Program-made: the position numbers and the translations under genes
From: Muricea muricata
Taxonomy: Eukaryota; Cnidaria; Anthozoa; Malacalcyonacea; Plexauridae
DNA length: 64,000 nt
Direction: 5' to 3'
Assembly: GCA_963855995.1 (NCBI GenBank)
Contig: OY979724.1
Location: 8,131,032-8,195,031, forward strand
Shown: positions 22,389 through 35,551 of the stretch, piece after piece
Position numbering within the stretch: position 1 is the stretch's first letter
Layout of the letters: every line of letters starts with the position of its first letter
The notes under the pieces: generated by a model
Databases searched by the model: none
Seen by the model: the letters and a program-made list of their open reading frames with translations, nothing else
What the model was told of the DNA's origin: nothing

Positions 22389-23271
22389 GCGCCAAGCTTC
22401 ATCGACTATCGTTGATCGAGGGAAATGGTAGTTTGCTGAGCAGTAACAGGTTGGTTTTACGACTCACCGATAAAATGCGTTATGTACAAGCTGTAAGTCT
22501 CAAACGTTCCTATCGGTAGAGAATACAAATGTCGTTGGTGGGATCAATTGTTTCCTATCAAGGATAAAGCTTGGCGGTCGTAGCTTATATGGTTATGGCA
22601 CAAGAAAACTGCATTGCCGCCGTTGTTTTACAATTCCGAGCTACAACATTAACAGTGTCAGTAATGTTTAAAACCCGGCAACCTTGAAAACAAGTTGATT
22701 TTACGACCGAACTGCAGTTTCCTTGTGACACAACCTATAAAAGCCATTATGTACAAGCTGTGAGTTGAAAACGTTCCTATTGGCAGTGAACATAAGTGCC
22801 ATTGTAGGATCAATAGTTACCTATCAAGGATATCTTGACGCTCGTAGCTTATATAAAACCACGCGTTCTACAGTGCCATCTTGTTATCTCATTGGAAGAG
22901 CAAAACACTGCCATTCAGTGTATGGGAATTAAACCCAAGGCCATAAGTATATGGCTCCTATATCAAGGACACTGAACACAATGGCATATAATGCTCGATC
23001 AAGAAAGAAACGACTGACGGAAAGTTAATAATAATGATGCAAAATTTTACTTTTCCTCTTGCAAAGATCTGGTAAAAGATCGTTAAACAGCTGAAGTACT
23101 TAAAACATGACTAGACGGCTTTGATTTAGTAAGCGTTGTCGTCCTTGATTCTTTCCTAAAAGAAAACACTTGCTTTCAAGGCTTTAATGTGTTTGCGCAT
23201 CTTTGCGCATCCATGGTCGTACCGTAAGCGTTAGGAAGAAGTCAGCCATATATTATTGGCACAGTGTAGTG

Positions 23272-23330
23272 GTTTAGCTAGCTAAACCACTACACTGTAG
23301 CTTTAAAGTGTAGTGGTTTAGTGGTGTCTT
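23272..23330. repeat. Right-arm-only hairpin expansion
   Basis: GTAGTGGTTTAGCTAGCTAA and its completion form a 28-bp perfect palindrome (GTAGTGGTTTAG/CTAAACCACTAC) present only in the right arm. The left arm has one copy of the word at 20880-20900. It looks like a replication template switch. Confidence 0.65.
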
Positions 23331-24065
23331 GAAGTCTTTTCGTCGTTATTTCTCGATGAAGACAACTTGTCTTCTTGAACGAGGGGAAATAACGACGAGA
23401 AGTCTTCAATGCACCAACCCTACAGGTCTGTCCCCAACAGTCAAGTTAATGAAATTTGCTTAAATATTAGTTAACAACGCTGGGAAAATAACGTTTGCCT
23501 CCTCGGCCTCGCGGTACTGCCTAGTGTTTTCCTGCACTCCACGCCCAGCTTTGACTTCAGTTTTGGGTGGATCGAGCATCGATCAGAATTAAATTCTTAC
23601 CAAACTCAGTTGAACTGGACCGGTCCTCGATCCACCCAAAATCGAAGTCAAGACAGTTGTCTTTACCTCTCGGCCACGGAGGGAAAGATATTTGCCAATG
23701 AAAGCTTTAACGAGTCTTCCCTTGTTCATCAGCATCCAAATAAAAAAAATTGCAAAATTGTCCCTTACAGGCGTTTCTTTTGGCAAGTTACCTAAGTAAA
23801 CATGAAGTAAAGTAGCAGAAGAAAGACCTGAGTAAGAAATAATGGCAAAAACACTTCGTTCGCGCAATAAAAACCGATTTCAGCTTCCTAAAAAGATCAT
23901 TGAATGTTATACATACGGGTATTTGCTGGCGGACAAAGGTCGTCTGACGTCATTTGCTTCTGCAACCCGAAGAAGAAGCTTAGATTTTTATGTCTCCTGA
24001 CGAACATTTTGAAAGTCTCAATACAGTCTTAATCTTGAGTATAAATGTCCATTGATTGTACGGAA

Positions 24066-24206
24066 ATGGCGAGGAAGGTACGAAAGAAACACAACGAGCA
24101 AATTGGAGCTAAAACGACGAAGAAATGGAAAAAAATTGCGAAGACAAATCTGCCGTTGTCGGGAGAAATCAAAATCAAAATGGCGTCGTCTTCTTCTCCA
24201 GTCTAG
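24066..24206 (+). CDS. Small basic ORF, 46 codons, mirror copy
   Basis: Right-arm copy of the frame at 19994-20134. Same promoter-like words upstream (TGACGTCA near 23946, TATAAAT near 24040). Same doubts. Confidence 0.25.
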   Translation: MARKVRKKHNEQIGAKTTKKWKKIAKTNLPLSGEIKIKMASSSSPV

Positions 24207-25439
24207 AAATGCAACGAAAATCGCTATTGTGTAGTTGGACATTAAAAGTATTGGATTTTTATTCGACATGTAAGCATTCTCTAACTATTCTGTGCACGTT
24301 TTAGTCATTAAATGTTATCTTGTTTGAAAACCCATTCGGTCTGCTTACCAGGGTGAAATCTATTTTAAAATCTAAGTTAAATATAGTTCAGATAAAGGAT
24401 AAATCAACATGATCTTATAAATCTATACTCTCTTTTTGTCATGCCAGCAAGACCGTAAAAAGTATTCGCCACGATTTAAATTTCTTTCTATTTTACGGTT
24501 TCTATTTTTCTAATCTTAAATATTGACCTTCACGTTATAGATATTCCAGAGATTTTGCAAGACAAGCACAGACAACTGTGATGAGAGAAGCCACAGCCAA
24601 AAAGAACTTTCAAGAGGATTTAGTGGTAAAAACCCAAATATTACAATATACTTACTATCATTGCAAATTCTCTATTATACCCCCCCCCCCCGGATTAATA
24701 GAGAGTTTATAATGATGATTATCATCATGTATCAAGTGCTGTACCAATAGTTTCTTCATTATTCTTTACAAATTTTAACTTACTTTTATTCTTTCTTTCT
24801 TTTTCTTCAAAACCTCTTCTGTTCTGATACACTGCACTCTATACAAGAAACATGCAAATTCAGACTTTCAGTTCAAATTCAAAGATGATTCCAAGCTAAA
24901 GGCAAGCGAGAACCATGATTTAACGAGTGTTTACATGACCAATGAGCTGCCTTTCATTTGAATTGCAAGTCTGAATTTCCTGATCCGTTTAATTTCCCCT
25001 TTCTGTACTCCAATCTACTTTTCCTCCTGTTCACCCTCTTCTTTCCCGGGTACTCCTTCCAGGATAGCACCCCCTTCCACTGGTTTCTTTATCCTGCTTC
25101 TCCCCTTCTTTACCCCAATCCCCCTTATTTACTCCAATTTAATTTTCTTCCTCCTGTTTACTCTACTTCTTCGCCTAGTACCCGTCAGGGTAGTACCCCT
25201 TCCTTGACACTACTTCAATCTTTATGCTGCCCCCCCCCCCCCCCCCCCACTACTCTCATAATTGTAAATTATTCATATGACGTAGTTACTGGAGAATTAT
25301 TCATTCAGCTTGGCAATTACATTATATGATAACTACAGTGAAACACATTTTCATTAATTCATTATGAGCAGCAGTTTAGTTAAGTACCCGTGTTCCGGTG
25401 ATTACTGATATTTTACAATTTTAACCGTCCAGTCAACAT

Positions 25440-25580
25440 TCGCAAACCGGAGTACCCGGGATAAACCCACGACTGACTAACTCCTCACATGGGTGTCACG
25501 AGTCTGAAGTAAGGATTGAACCCACGACCTCACATGTGATAGGCGTTTGCTCTGACGATTGCGCCACTTGGCTATTACTG
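25440..25580 (-). mobile_element. tRNA-derived SINE, right arm
   Basis: Mirror copy of 18622-18755 with the same A- and B-box words on the minus strand. Confidence 0.65.
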
Positions 25581-25974
25581 TGCAGGATCAAACAATCCTA
25601 CACGAGAAATTTAAATGCCGTGGCGTTGACTTGTGTTTCACTGTAATCATTTTGTAAGACAATTACTAAATAGTTTCCTGAGCAGGATAGCGTCATCCAT
25701 GTACTTGGCATGTTGCCTTAGGTTCAACTTCAACATGAGTTTTCCCAAATATCCCGAAATGCCGCGCGCATGTATGACACTATCTTGAAGAGGAAACCAT
25801 TTGGTATTTTATTACTCTCTTATTTTTTATCAGTCATTTGCGCAATCAATAAATATAATCCAGATTGGAGAAATTGTGGGCATTCTTGGGCGCCCGTTCT
25901 AGTTTCCTAACGTGGGCAATACTTTTTTCAATTTGTTTATTCACAAAATCCATCTAGATTTACTTCAAAAAAAT

Positions 25975-26770
25975 TTGAGAAAAATATATAAATATATTTG
26001 TCCGCGAAAGTTAGGGAACTGGAAATGACACCAGAAATGTCTTTAAATTCCGCCATTTTGTGTTGCGCTTTTCTTGGAGTTGCATAGATACAGTTTAAGC
26101 TTACACGTACACGTTCTACACTTGCTGTACTTCTTGCTATCGGAATATCATCATGCCGGGAATTTGTCCATGAGTTTCTTCGTCGACTAACCTCTGTGAC
26201 CTGTCACGCCTATTATAATTACTTAGTCCTCTCTAATGCTTGTGAACGTAGTTTTCTTTGCTTATCTTGTAAACAGTTTTCTGAGCATCGTAATTTTTTT
26301 TTCAAAGAATGCCAAGTAAAAAGTGAATACAACAACCATCAACTAATGACGCAACAAGATGGGAAAGAATTCATATCGACATAAGAAGTAAATCACAAGC
26401 CGTCTCCATCAGATGTTAAGATGCAAATACTATCACAATGTACGGTTTGTTAAAGTCAATTTCAATTAACGCTTAGTGTCCTATATTCTAAAATATTTTG
26501 TAACATTAATTTTCTCCTGATTTTATGTTGGTTGACTGGACACGAGTGAGCTAGTTACCTACTGGACCGGCGTGATGTTCCATGAAGAGAGTGCGCCAAC
26601 CAGATGAAACCATAAACAGCATGATGAAACGAGAACAACCGAAGCCAAGAAGATCCAAAGATAGAGTGAAAGTAAGTTTTTTTATTTTATCTTGTCGTTT
26701 CTATTTTCTTTAGCAGTTCAGCTTTCGTTTCAATAAAAATTAACATCTCGCACTAACGTTGCTAGTGTTG
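25975..26770 (+). repeat. Repeat family F, right arm
   Basis: Mirror of 17440-18240. The long frame is broken near 26088 (TAG in place of the left arm's TAC), which speaks against that frame being a selected gene. The exon-like MKR..QPDETINSMMKREQ block at about 26580-26670 and its GTAAGT are kept. Confidence 0.6.
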
Positions 26771-28673
26771 GCAGTGCTGTAAAAAGCACACAGGATCTTT
26801 GACTACATTAAACAATAAAAAAACAAAATTCGACTTTCGAGCGAATTAAAGCCTTTCGTTGGGGAGTTGGTCGTAAAGATAGAAATTTAATGCGCTGTCT
26901 GCCATCTTAGATTCATATTTGATCTCGTTGACACGTAAAATCTTAATTCCCAAACAACTTGAAGTAAGCTAGTTTTGATAGAAGTTACATTTCACCTGCA
27001 AAGTAATAGTTGAAGAGATATTGGTAATAAATTTGAGAGAGCTTTTGAGAGAGATTAGTGCGAGATATTAATTTTTATTGTTCGAAAGAGCTTTAAGAAT
27101 TTACACATTCCTTACGTGTTGTTTAATTCTCGAGATATTTTGATTTAAAATCATAAATTAGGGTAGCTGCAAGTTGTGTGCGTGTGAGAAATAAAGACTC
27201 CTTCGCGGCTATGATTTTCTTTTGTGTTTTGTTCACGATTTACTAATGATTCTCGAGATTTTAATAAAAAAATTTCATATTAACAGCTTACACAATAATT
27301 TGGCCGGCCTAATTAATAAACTATTTTATTATACATTGCAGTTGTTTTATGCGTTGTGATTGATCAGTTGTATGCAGATAAATGCGACTATCACACAATC
27401 TGCAGATAACTCAGTTATCTGCTAGCAGATAACTGAGTTATCTGGATGTTGAGCCTACAGTGCAGATTATTACAGTATGCGGTATTCGTTGGCATCAATG
27501 GTTGGCATGGCAACAACATTTTTTCGATATTTTCTGTTTCATGTTATGGCATCTTCCTTTTTAAGCTCTTCCGAGGGCGAAATGCGTCAATTGCTCGAGG
27601 AAAAAGACTTAAAATGTATAATAAAGCAATTATCGGATTCGGTTTTTGTGATATGCAAAATTATCAATCTCTCGGTAAGAGTTATCTGACTCGCCTTCGG
27701 CTCTGCTGATAACTCTTACCTCGACATTGATAATTCCGCATATCACAAAAACCTCATCCAATAATTGTTTAATATGTTATAGTTTATAAATTACTCGTAA
27801 CTATCATCTCATGATTTAATTCTTTCTACTATTGCAAAGGGTGATGGGATGTGAAAAAAACGCACAAGAAAAGAAAAGAATGAACGATCCTGGACGACAA
27901 GACCCACAAAACAACAATCCACAAGAATGAGAAGACACGACATTGTAATAGAAAGTAGTGGTAATGTGCAAGTTAGTAGAAAACAAGATACTTATTATTG
28001 AGGGATCAAAGAGGATTTAATAGATATTTCTCGTTAATGAAAAAGAGAAGACAGCAAATTGAGTGAAAAAAATTGGATTGAAATAACATTGATATCAAAT
28101 ACATTCAACAAAATAATTAAATAGAATACCTAGGAGTTTGGCAGTCAATTTTCGAGTCAAAAAACAGGTAAAAATATGGTAAATGTCGACAATATTTTTT
28201 AAAGAAACAATACCTTAACGCCTGGAAATTTCGTCTCTAACATTTGGATTTGGATATTTCTAAAAACAAAACAAAATAACATGTAGGATTGAACGTTTTA
28301 CAAAAATAAGTTTCGTAATAATGCCACTAAATTACAGTTGATGCATTTGGTCACTATTTTTGGTTTGCACATGCCGTCATTTCGTGTGATTGGGCGCCAT
28401 CTTGGTTGACTCTGCAGATTACTTCAGCTGTTTACAGCGAAACACTAGTGTCAATTTACTATTTCATCGTTAGTTTTAGCGTATTATGAATGATACTTTA
28501 AAGATGTATGGCTCGATAGGATCAGATATAATGAATAGATACTTTGTGGTTGCCATGTGTTTCAAACGTCAACAAAGATGGCGTCGATTGTAAACGATCA
28601 ATTCCGTCGTTCTACCTTTAAAGAATGTGTTCTCTGGTTAAAAAGCGAGAAAATTTGACTTGTATTCCAATTC

Positions 28674-28908
28674 ACCGTAGCAAAACAAATGGTGGCATGT
28701 CGATTTTACCAGAATTTAATGCGGGTATCAATCAAGAATAGCAGTGAAATGATATTTAACATAAGCTAATGGACGGAATTTTAACACAAGTGACAAAATA
28801 ACCTATCTGTCTGTTCCTCAAACGAGGTTAATTTACCTTAAGTTTTTAAACGATTTCAGACCGCAAGGCATTCTGGTAAAATCAACACCCGCCATCTTTT
28901 TGCTACAT
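28674..28908. mobile_element. MITE with GTAGCAAAAAGATGG ends, right arm
   Basis: Mirror of 14561-14794 in the right arm. Confidence 0.75.
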
Positions 28909-29407
28909 TAAATTCCTAAGGGAATATATCATTTCTTTGTTTCTTAGCTAATTTGGTTCATACATCCATGCAAATCAGTAGGATCATTATATTTTTTTGT
29001 GCATTTTAAATTCCCATGGGAATACGGCATGCTTTGTTTCAATGGTGATGCGTCTGTTTATGGTAATTACTGCATAATGCGAATCCTCTTTGATTATTAA
29101 TATGATAAGTATCTTGGTGCTTTCAGATTTGTTTTGGTAAGCAGGAACAATGAAGTCATTGTTTGTGTACACTAAAGCAAATTACGAAGGTGGTTTGAGA
29201 GCAGCTGCGAGGTACCATGCAAATGAAGGCGTTTCGGTTAAATAAGTGTGAGAATTACGGCATTAAAAATTGCATGTCATCTACACTTAAGGATATAAGT
29301 TGCCAAAAAAAAAACAACTTTAGTGAATCTGTTGAGTTTCAATTGCTTTTTATTTTTGCCTAATTCTCATGCTTATTTGACCCAGCCTTGGACTTTGGTA
29401 AGTATCA

Positions 29408-29649
29408 GGGGCCGGTTGTATCAAAGGCGTTTAGCTTAAACGGTGGATAAGTCAAAAATATGAAACAAGTTTCCATGTTGTATAAACAAACCAGCTGAAG
29501 TTATTTGACCTGAGAAGAACAATTATATATAAAACTAAATATTTATTCTATTTCAACTCATAATTTCGGTTCCGTACTAGGTGTAAAACTGATTTTTAAA
29601 TTTCACTTATCCACCGTTTAAGCTAAACGCCTTTGATACAACCGGCCCC
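29408..29649. mobile_element. MITE with GGGGCCGGTTGTATCAAAGG ends, right arm
   Basis: Mirror copy of 13816-14057, nearly identical, with the same ends and length. Confidence 0.8.
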
Positions 29650-32600
29650 AGGTTTATATTTACTCCGGAACAGTTAACACAACGAAAAGCCCATGCCCAT
29701 TCAGCTAAGGTTTTACGTTTGAAAATTCAATCAAAAACTCAGTCTAAGTGGGTTTAAGTAGCTAGAGATAACGTAATTTATCTTTTTATTTTGCTTTTTT
29801 GTTTATAACGTAATTTATTAGCTAAATGTATGGACTGCGAGGGTGTGCGCCGTGTGTAAGTTGCATGGGATTAGGTTTATTAAAGGAATTAAAATTTTTG
29901 AAAGTATGCTTAAAAACCAAAATCTGTCGTCACTTCTAACAAAACAGTTAAGAGTAGGTTTCAACATCAACTAAATTGATCTATACTATTAACTAAGAAA
30001 AATGCGAATTAAGTTTTATATTTTGCAAGCAAATTTTAAATAGAATTCTCACCTGTTTTTATGTACGAGCTTTTTCTGTTTACGTTTGATCTAAAATATC
30101 CAAATAAATTGCATTTAAAATGCATACTTTACCGAAATTTTAACTCTTTTAATTTTCGAAATTGGGTGGCAGTCGGGGTGGTGGTGGTGCATGCGGGTTT
30201 ATCAGCTGTGAGTGACTGTGCGATGGTGAGGAAAGTGAAGGTAACGAATGGAATGCAGGAGCTTAGAACTGAGGAAGACAGCTTAGAACTGAGGCAGGTA
30301 GGCAGTTGGTAGGATCAGCGGGGGGCACTTGACATTTTGGCTTTGGGAATCAAATTTGCATGCTAAGTACTTAAGTCACTAACGTTTGTTGTTTTAATTT
30401 GTTAGGTACGCGCGGCTGCTCTCTAGGGAAGATCAACTTAGCAATTGTATTAGCACTTGCAAAGTTGGTCTTCTCTTTGCCGGCTACCCCGGCCAGTTCT
30501 CCGAGTGCTACTTCCACCGTGAATAAGTAGAAGTACTTGTACTACATGTATAAGTACTTCTACTTAGGTGGAAGTGGCACTTGGGGAGCTGGCCGGGGTA
30601 GGGGGATTTTTTTTATTCAATTTCTCAATTCCCACGGGAATTGAATTTTTAATTAAAAAGGGGTCACAAGTAAATTTTGTAAACAATTTATTGAAAAAAT
30701 TTGTAAAGATTACATACAATTTGAATAACAATAAAAAGAGATTAACTACCACACATTGTACTTATTAAAATAACAACAGAAGAAAACAGAACATGGCAGA
30801 GAGAACAATAACACAAGTGAATGAACAAAGTCCTAAAAAACTTGGGTCTTTTCAACGTAAGTAAATGTTTATACTTCAAAATATATTATAACAATGAAAC
30901 AACTTGAAGTGATAAATTTTGAGAGTTTTGCAAAGGTTTACCCAGCATATAACGAGTTGTTTCACAATTACAAAGAAAAACATGTGGCTCAAAACATGCA
31001 ACTGATAGAGATGACGAGAAGGCTTAACAAGTCTAAGTAGAAAGGTTTTCAAAAGTTAGTCACATTTTTATAACCATATGTAACTACCCTGTCAACTCTC
31101 CCAGTGGGAAGAACCGGAGTACCCGGAGAAAACCCACGAGTTTTGGCGGAGCGTTGACCAACGCTTTTTCAAATACAGCCAGCCTCACAGAAGAAAGGTA
31201 TTTTTGTCAAAAGAAAAATATTATTTTTAATCAATTGTGCTTTTATAAGTCAGAAAAAATACATGCACGAATTACCAACGAATTTTGATGGCTTTGAGAC
31301 ATGTAACGTGGGCACATAATTCTTCCTAAAAATACTTTTTTGCACTCGAAACAACCCTTCAAAACGTCGAAAAACAACGAAGAAACGATTTTTTTATAAA
31401 TTCCAAATTGACCAAGCTATAATGTTCGGAGCCACATTTTTCTTATTGCGTTTCTAACCTGACAATGTGAAATGCACTAAACATTGCTACCTTTATTTTT
31501 TTTAACAAAAAATTCAAAAATACATAGAATAAAAACCAAGCATTTTTAGAATATTGTGTGTAGCACGACATTTTTCAGAAACCAATCTCTTACACTTTTC
31601 TTTGCATAACAGTGCATGCGATCTATTTTTCGCAAAAAAATACAAAGAAAGTCTCAGACATCTCATTTTTCTGGTGGGCACAAGAACAGAAGCTTTTTGT
31701 TCAAATTGTGATAATTTATTTGAGATAACTTTGGGCAAAATTCTATTTTTCATTGAAAACAGCCGAAAAATCAATGCTTTGGCTTTGCCCAGCAACTAAT
31801 GAAGTCACTCGATAGTGAAGTTGCTTTATATACAATTGATAGTTTCAGTGTTAAAGAGACCAAAATAAAAGTAGAAATACATAACTTAGATTGATCTTGG
31901 ATTGAAAAGTAAAAAATTTATTCGAAGAATCAATTTAAATTTAGTCTTTTTGGAAGGTACCATTGTCAGGTTAGGAACATATCTCTTTGAAGTATAAATT
32001 CATCTTTACTTACTTGTTGAAAAGACTATATTCAAGAGCCATGTAAACCTGTTTTCTTATATTATTATTACCACGCAAGTATTACAAAGTGGAATATTTG
32101 AAATGTAAACTTGAACTGAAGCAAAGGAAATGCACATACAAATTCAGAAATATTTCAATTGCTAAAATACAAATTCACCACAACCAAACAATATAAAAAG
32201 TTCCAGTAGGCAATATGTTGTAATTTTAATTAAGAAACTTATAAAGTAATAAATCATACAGGAAACACAAAAGAAATCATTTTCTCATCTTACAGAATCG
32301 GTATTTTCAAAATCACTTTGCTATAGATCTGATGTATAAAATTGACGAGTTTCACAAGCCATTTACAACATTCGCATCTGTGTATGTCAGATATCTCGCC
32401 TTCAGCTTGGGTTTGTATATCCGATACAACCCGGTCACTTGTATTGTAAATAGTACAAATCAAAATTGTTATCAAATCAAAGTCTCAAACTAATTTAAAT
32501 TATTCTACTCCATATAATGCCAGACAGTTTTACTTTTTCTCAGGAAAGACCTTATGTTCAACAAGGTAAATTTGGCATGTTAATTAAGAAGTCTGTAAAA

Positions 32601-34248
32601 TTTGAAATTGCATAGTATCAACTAAAAGCTTCATGTGACTTAAAACTTTTTCAAGTCGATGTAATACGAAGAACTCTGGTAAAGTATTTACTGTATCCAG
32701 GCATCAATAGAAAACTTTTAAAATTAAAAATTGTAGTTACTAATACTTATTATTGGCCAACATCTGTACTGCTTGTTTATCTAGAAAATCTGGCATACTG
32801 TCAATTTTTTTAGTCCAAGGAAACTTTTTTACTCTTAAATTCTTACATCCGCCACATCTTTTCTTTGCTAATAAAAAGAGCCCACAGAATTTATTTGGCA
32901 AGTTGTGGTTTTCTTTTTCATTTAAGATATGTAATTAATTGATAAAGTTAAAGAACAACTGCATCAGTTCATCTCAATTCCAAACAAGTTCCACTTTGTA
33001 AACAAAAGACAATATGCTAGCTTATTTTGTCCTTAATAAGTAGTTCATCTTAAAGTTTGAAAGTCAACATTCTAGTACAAAATCACAAAGTCTGTATCTA
33101 AGATAAATTACCAGTAGTATAAAATATTACAAAGTATTTTTTTAACTTTAAAGGGTCCAATATAACATTGAGAACTATTGTGATTTTCAAATGAACTTTC
33201 CAAACTTTCAAATGAACACTCAAAGCCAGCTTAAACAAAAGATGATTGAGATAGTAAACCAGGAAATAACATAGGTGTTGTAATTTTTTATCAAAAATAT
33301 GATATAGTGCATATAACAGAAACATTTCAATTAAAAAGTAGAAATATATTTCCTGTGGTTAGTTTTAATTGCTATATATATTGAAATTTTAGTATAATAA
33401 TGGATGTTTTTGTTTCTGGCAAAGTCACCTCAATCTCCTTATGTTTAACCAACATTACAAAGTCAAATAATGACAAACACGAATGATTAAACACAAATTT
33501 ATATTTTAATGGGTAAAAATAAATATGTCCAAATTAGTATAATCATGCATATAGGTCTAGCAGGGTACCAATTTTTAGAAACAGAATTGTGTTGTTTAGA
33601 GGCATAACATATAAAATTGCTAGATTTGATATTTCAGTTTTTTAAGAAAGCCTTTTGTATGTGTTTTCATGAACTCTTGGGCCATAATTCAATTGATTTG
33701 AACCAAATAAGATTCTAACTTTCTTTTAAAACACAGTTCATCATTATTTGACTTTTTCTAAGATTAAAATGCTTCTGGAGCACATGAGATTCCACGGTAT
33801 GTGTACCCACAAAATAATCGTCAAATTAGGTGAGAATGAAACCGTCATGTCCAAAATTATACTGTCCCAAATTGTCCCATATTCAATATTGTACATGCAA
33901 TATTCCAATACCTTTAACAATTTCATTTTTCATAATCTGCCAGTTGTTGAGAGGAGGTTAAGCATTTTGTCGATCTACAAACAAATTTCAAAGAATTCTA
34001 TTGAAGATAGATAACTGAAATGGTAAACAAACTGCAAAAGATAACAATGCAAGTGGTTGTGTAAAAACTAAAGACCACGTAAAGTCGGCCATTCTGTACA
34101 GTGTTTGGATTTGACAGTTTGAATTTTAATTGCCTCAAGAAAAGTCTAAAAGGCATTAAAAACATAACATTCCTTGTTCTTTTTTAACCTCCCGACCTTG
34201 CACGACTCCCACATCCTGCTCCGTCTCCTCCTATCCACCTCCCACCCT

Positions 34249-34755
34249 CAAGGCCCTGTCACACGGTGCAATTTTTCTTGCACTTGTAACTGCTCCGTCT
34301 CCTTCTCTATCCACCTCTTACCCTTAAGGCCCTGTCACACGGTGCACTTTTCCTTGCATTCACCGTAGCAAAAAAGATGGTGACATGTCGATTTTACCAG
34401 AATGCATTGCAGGTATCAAGAAAGAATACGTGGGAAAAGATGACAAGAAACAAAGCTACTGGATTGAAATTTTAACACAAGTGTGAAAATAACCTATTGT
34501 CTTCTGTCTGTTCTTTAAAAGACGTTAATTTGCCTTTTTAAACAATTTCAGACTACCATGCACTCTGGTAAAATCGACATTTGCCATCTTTTTTGCTACA
34601 GGGAAAATCTACTCTCAAGTAAATTTGTGACAAATGTTTGGTACGTTAAAAAACCCCAGCAAACTGTGATGGAAACTTGCATTTGCCAATTTTACATCTC
34701 CCAATAGTAGAATTGCATTTCAAGTTGCAAGAAAAATTGCATTGTGACAGGACCT
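34249..34755. mobile_element. Nested MITEs, right arm, likely original form
   Basis: Outer element ends are AAGGCCCTGTCACACGGTGC and, at the other side, GTGACAGGACCTT. The inner MITE (ends CACCGTAGC and GCTAC) sits within it. The 3' flank of the inner MITE, 34602-34725, is not present in the left arm. No coding sequence. Confidence 0.65.
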
Positions 34756-34964
34756 TTATTCTCCAGTGTTCCCGCCAACCTGCTCCCACCATTAGATGGA
34801 AAGTCCTTTTTTCACTACATTTTAGTAATTAGGCTACCGCCCTCCTCTCACAAGTCTGTAATCGCCTGACGAAATCAATTGGTCGACAGTCCAAGGCATG
34901 TTTTGTAATCGAAATTCACAAAATTAAAATTAAATTGCCTTTTTACTCCGCCTGCCGTAGGCGA

Positions 34965-34971
34965 GGCGGAG
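34965..34971 (+). repeat. TE1 target duplication, left
   Basis: GGCGGAG, repeated at 56804-56810 and present once in the empty repeat R copy at 7470-7476. Confidence 0.9.
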
Positions 34972-35285
34972 CACAGGGAGCCCCACTATGAGTTACGCAT
35001 TGAATTAGTTAGGATTGAACTAATATTGTATTCATTTGTAAAAACCTACTTGAATTTTACTTGAACCCTTGATTACTGCTTGTTCTACTTGAATTTTACT
35101 TGAACCCTTGATTACTGCTTGACTATCGCTTGTTTAATCTAATCGGTCATTACAGTATAACTCTACATGACGTTTCGTCGAGCAGAAATGATCGCTTACA
35201 TGTAAGGAATGCGGGCGCGAAAAGTCGAAGGCAGCGGAAGAAGGGAGAAAAGAAAGGGTTGAAACATCGACGGGTCGACGATTGA
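34972..35285 (+). repeat. TE1 left terminal inverted repeat
   Basis: 314 bp matching 56803-56542 and then 44124-44073 in inverse. It includes a tandem duplication of about 42 bp (CTTGAATTTTACTTGAACCC occurs twice, 35050-35130). Confidence 0.9.
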
Positions 35286-35444
35286 AAATGCCTTAAAATT
35301 CACAATTTATGCACATTTTCGAATATTTTTTTCCAGATTCAATGTCTTTAGGGACGTAACTCAATTACTGATGCATTAGACTTAATATACGATCGATTTT
35401 TTGTATGTTTTTGCATGAAACACTCGAAGACTTTTTTCGCACAA

Positions 35445-35478
35445 TGTGTTCCACGAGTAGCTTGTTCTCGTGACGTCA
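35445..35478 (+). promoter_or_regulatory. Subterminal block upstream of helicase, with CRE
   Basis: TGTGTTCCACGAGTAGCTTG (35445 on) is almost repeated upstream of the transposase at 44072-44048 (minus strand). Here it is followed at once by TGACGTCA (35471-35478). Its place about 75-105 bp before the first ATG fits a shared promoter element; this is inference from position. Confidence 0.45.
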
Positions 35479-35551
35479 CAAGACTCCCGTCGGAAGCGTT
35501 CGGATAAAGATCGCTGAACTATTTTCGGCTTCGTGTTAACTTCGGCACTCA

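Larger units (their letters stand above)
22389..34944 (-). repeat. Right arm of giant inverted repeat
   Basis: Reverse-complement partner of 8568-21810. It begins CGAGCGCCAAGCTTCATCGA, the complement of the left arm's inner end, and stops at 34944 directly before repeat R. It lacks three insertions of the left arm but carries a 28-bp perfect hairpin near 23275 and a stretch near 34602-34725 that the left arm lacks. Confidence 0.9.

Noticed and set aside
8568..34944. Giant palindrome as the terminal repeats of one very large transposon
   Set aside because: No transposase or duplication at its edges, the spacer holds only arm-like DNA, and arms contain many unrelated MITEs and SINEs.
8568..34944. 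Palindrome as a missing-adapter long-read artefact
   Set aside because: Such reads give arms from the same molecule; here arms differ by clean insertions with target duplications.
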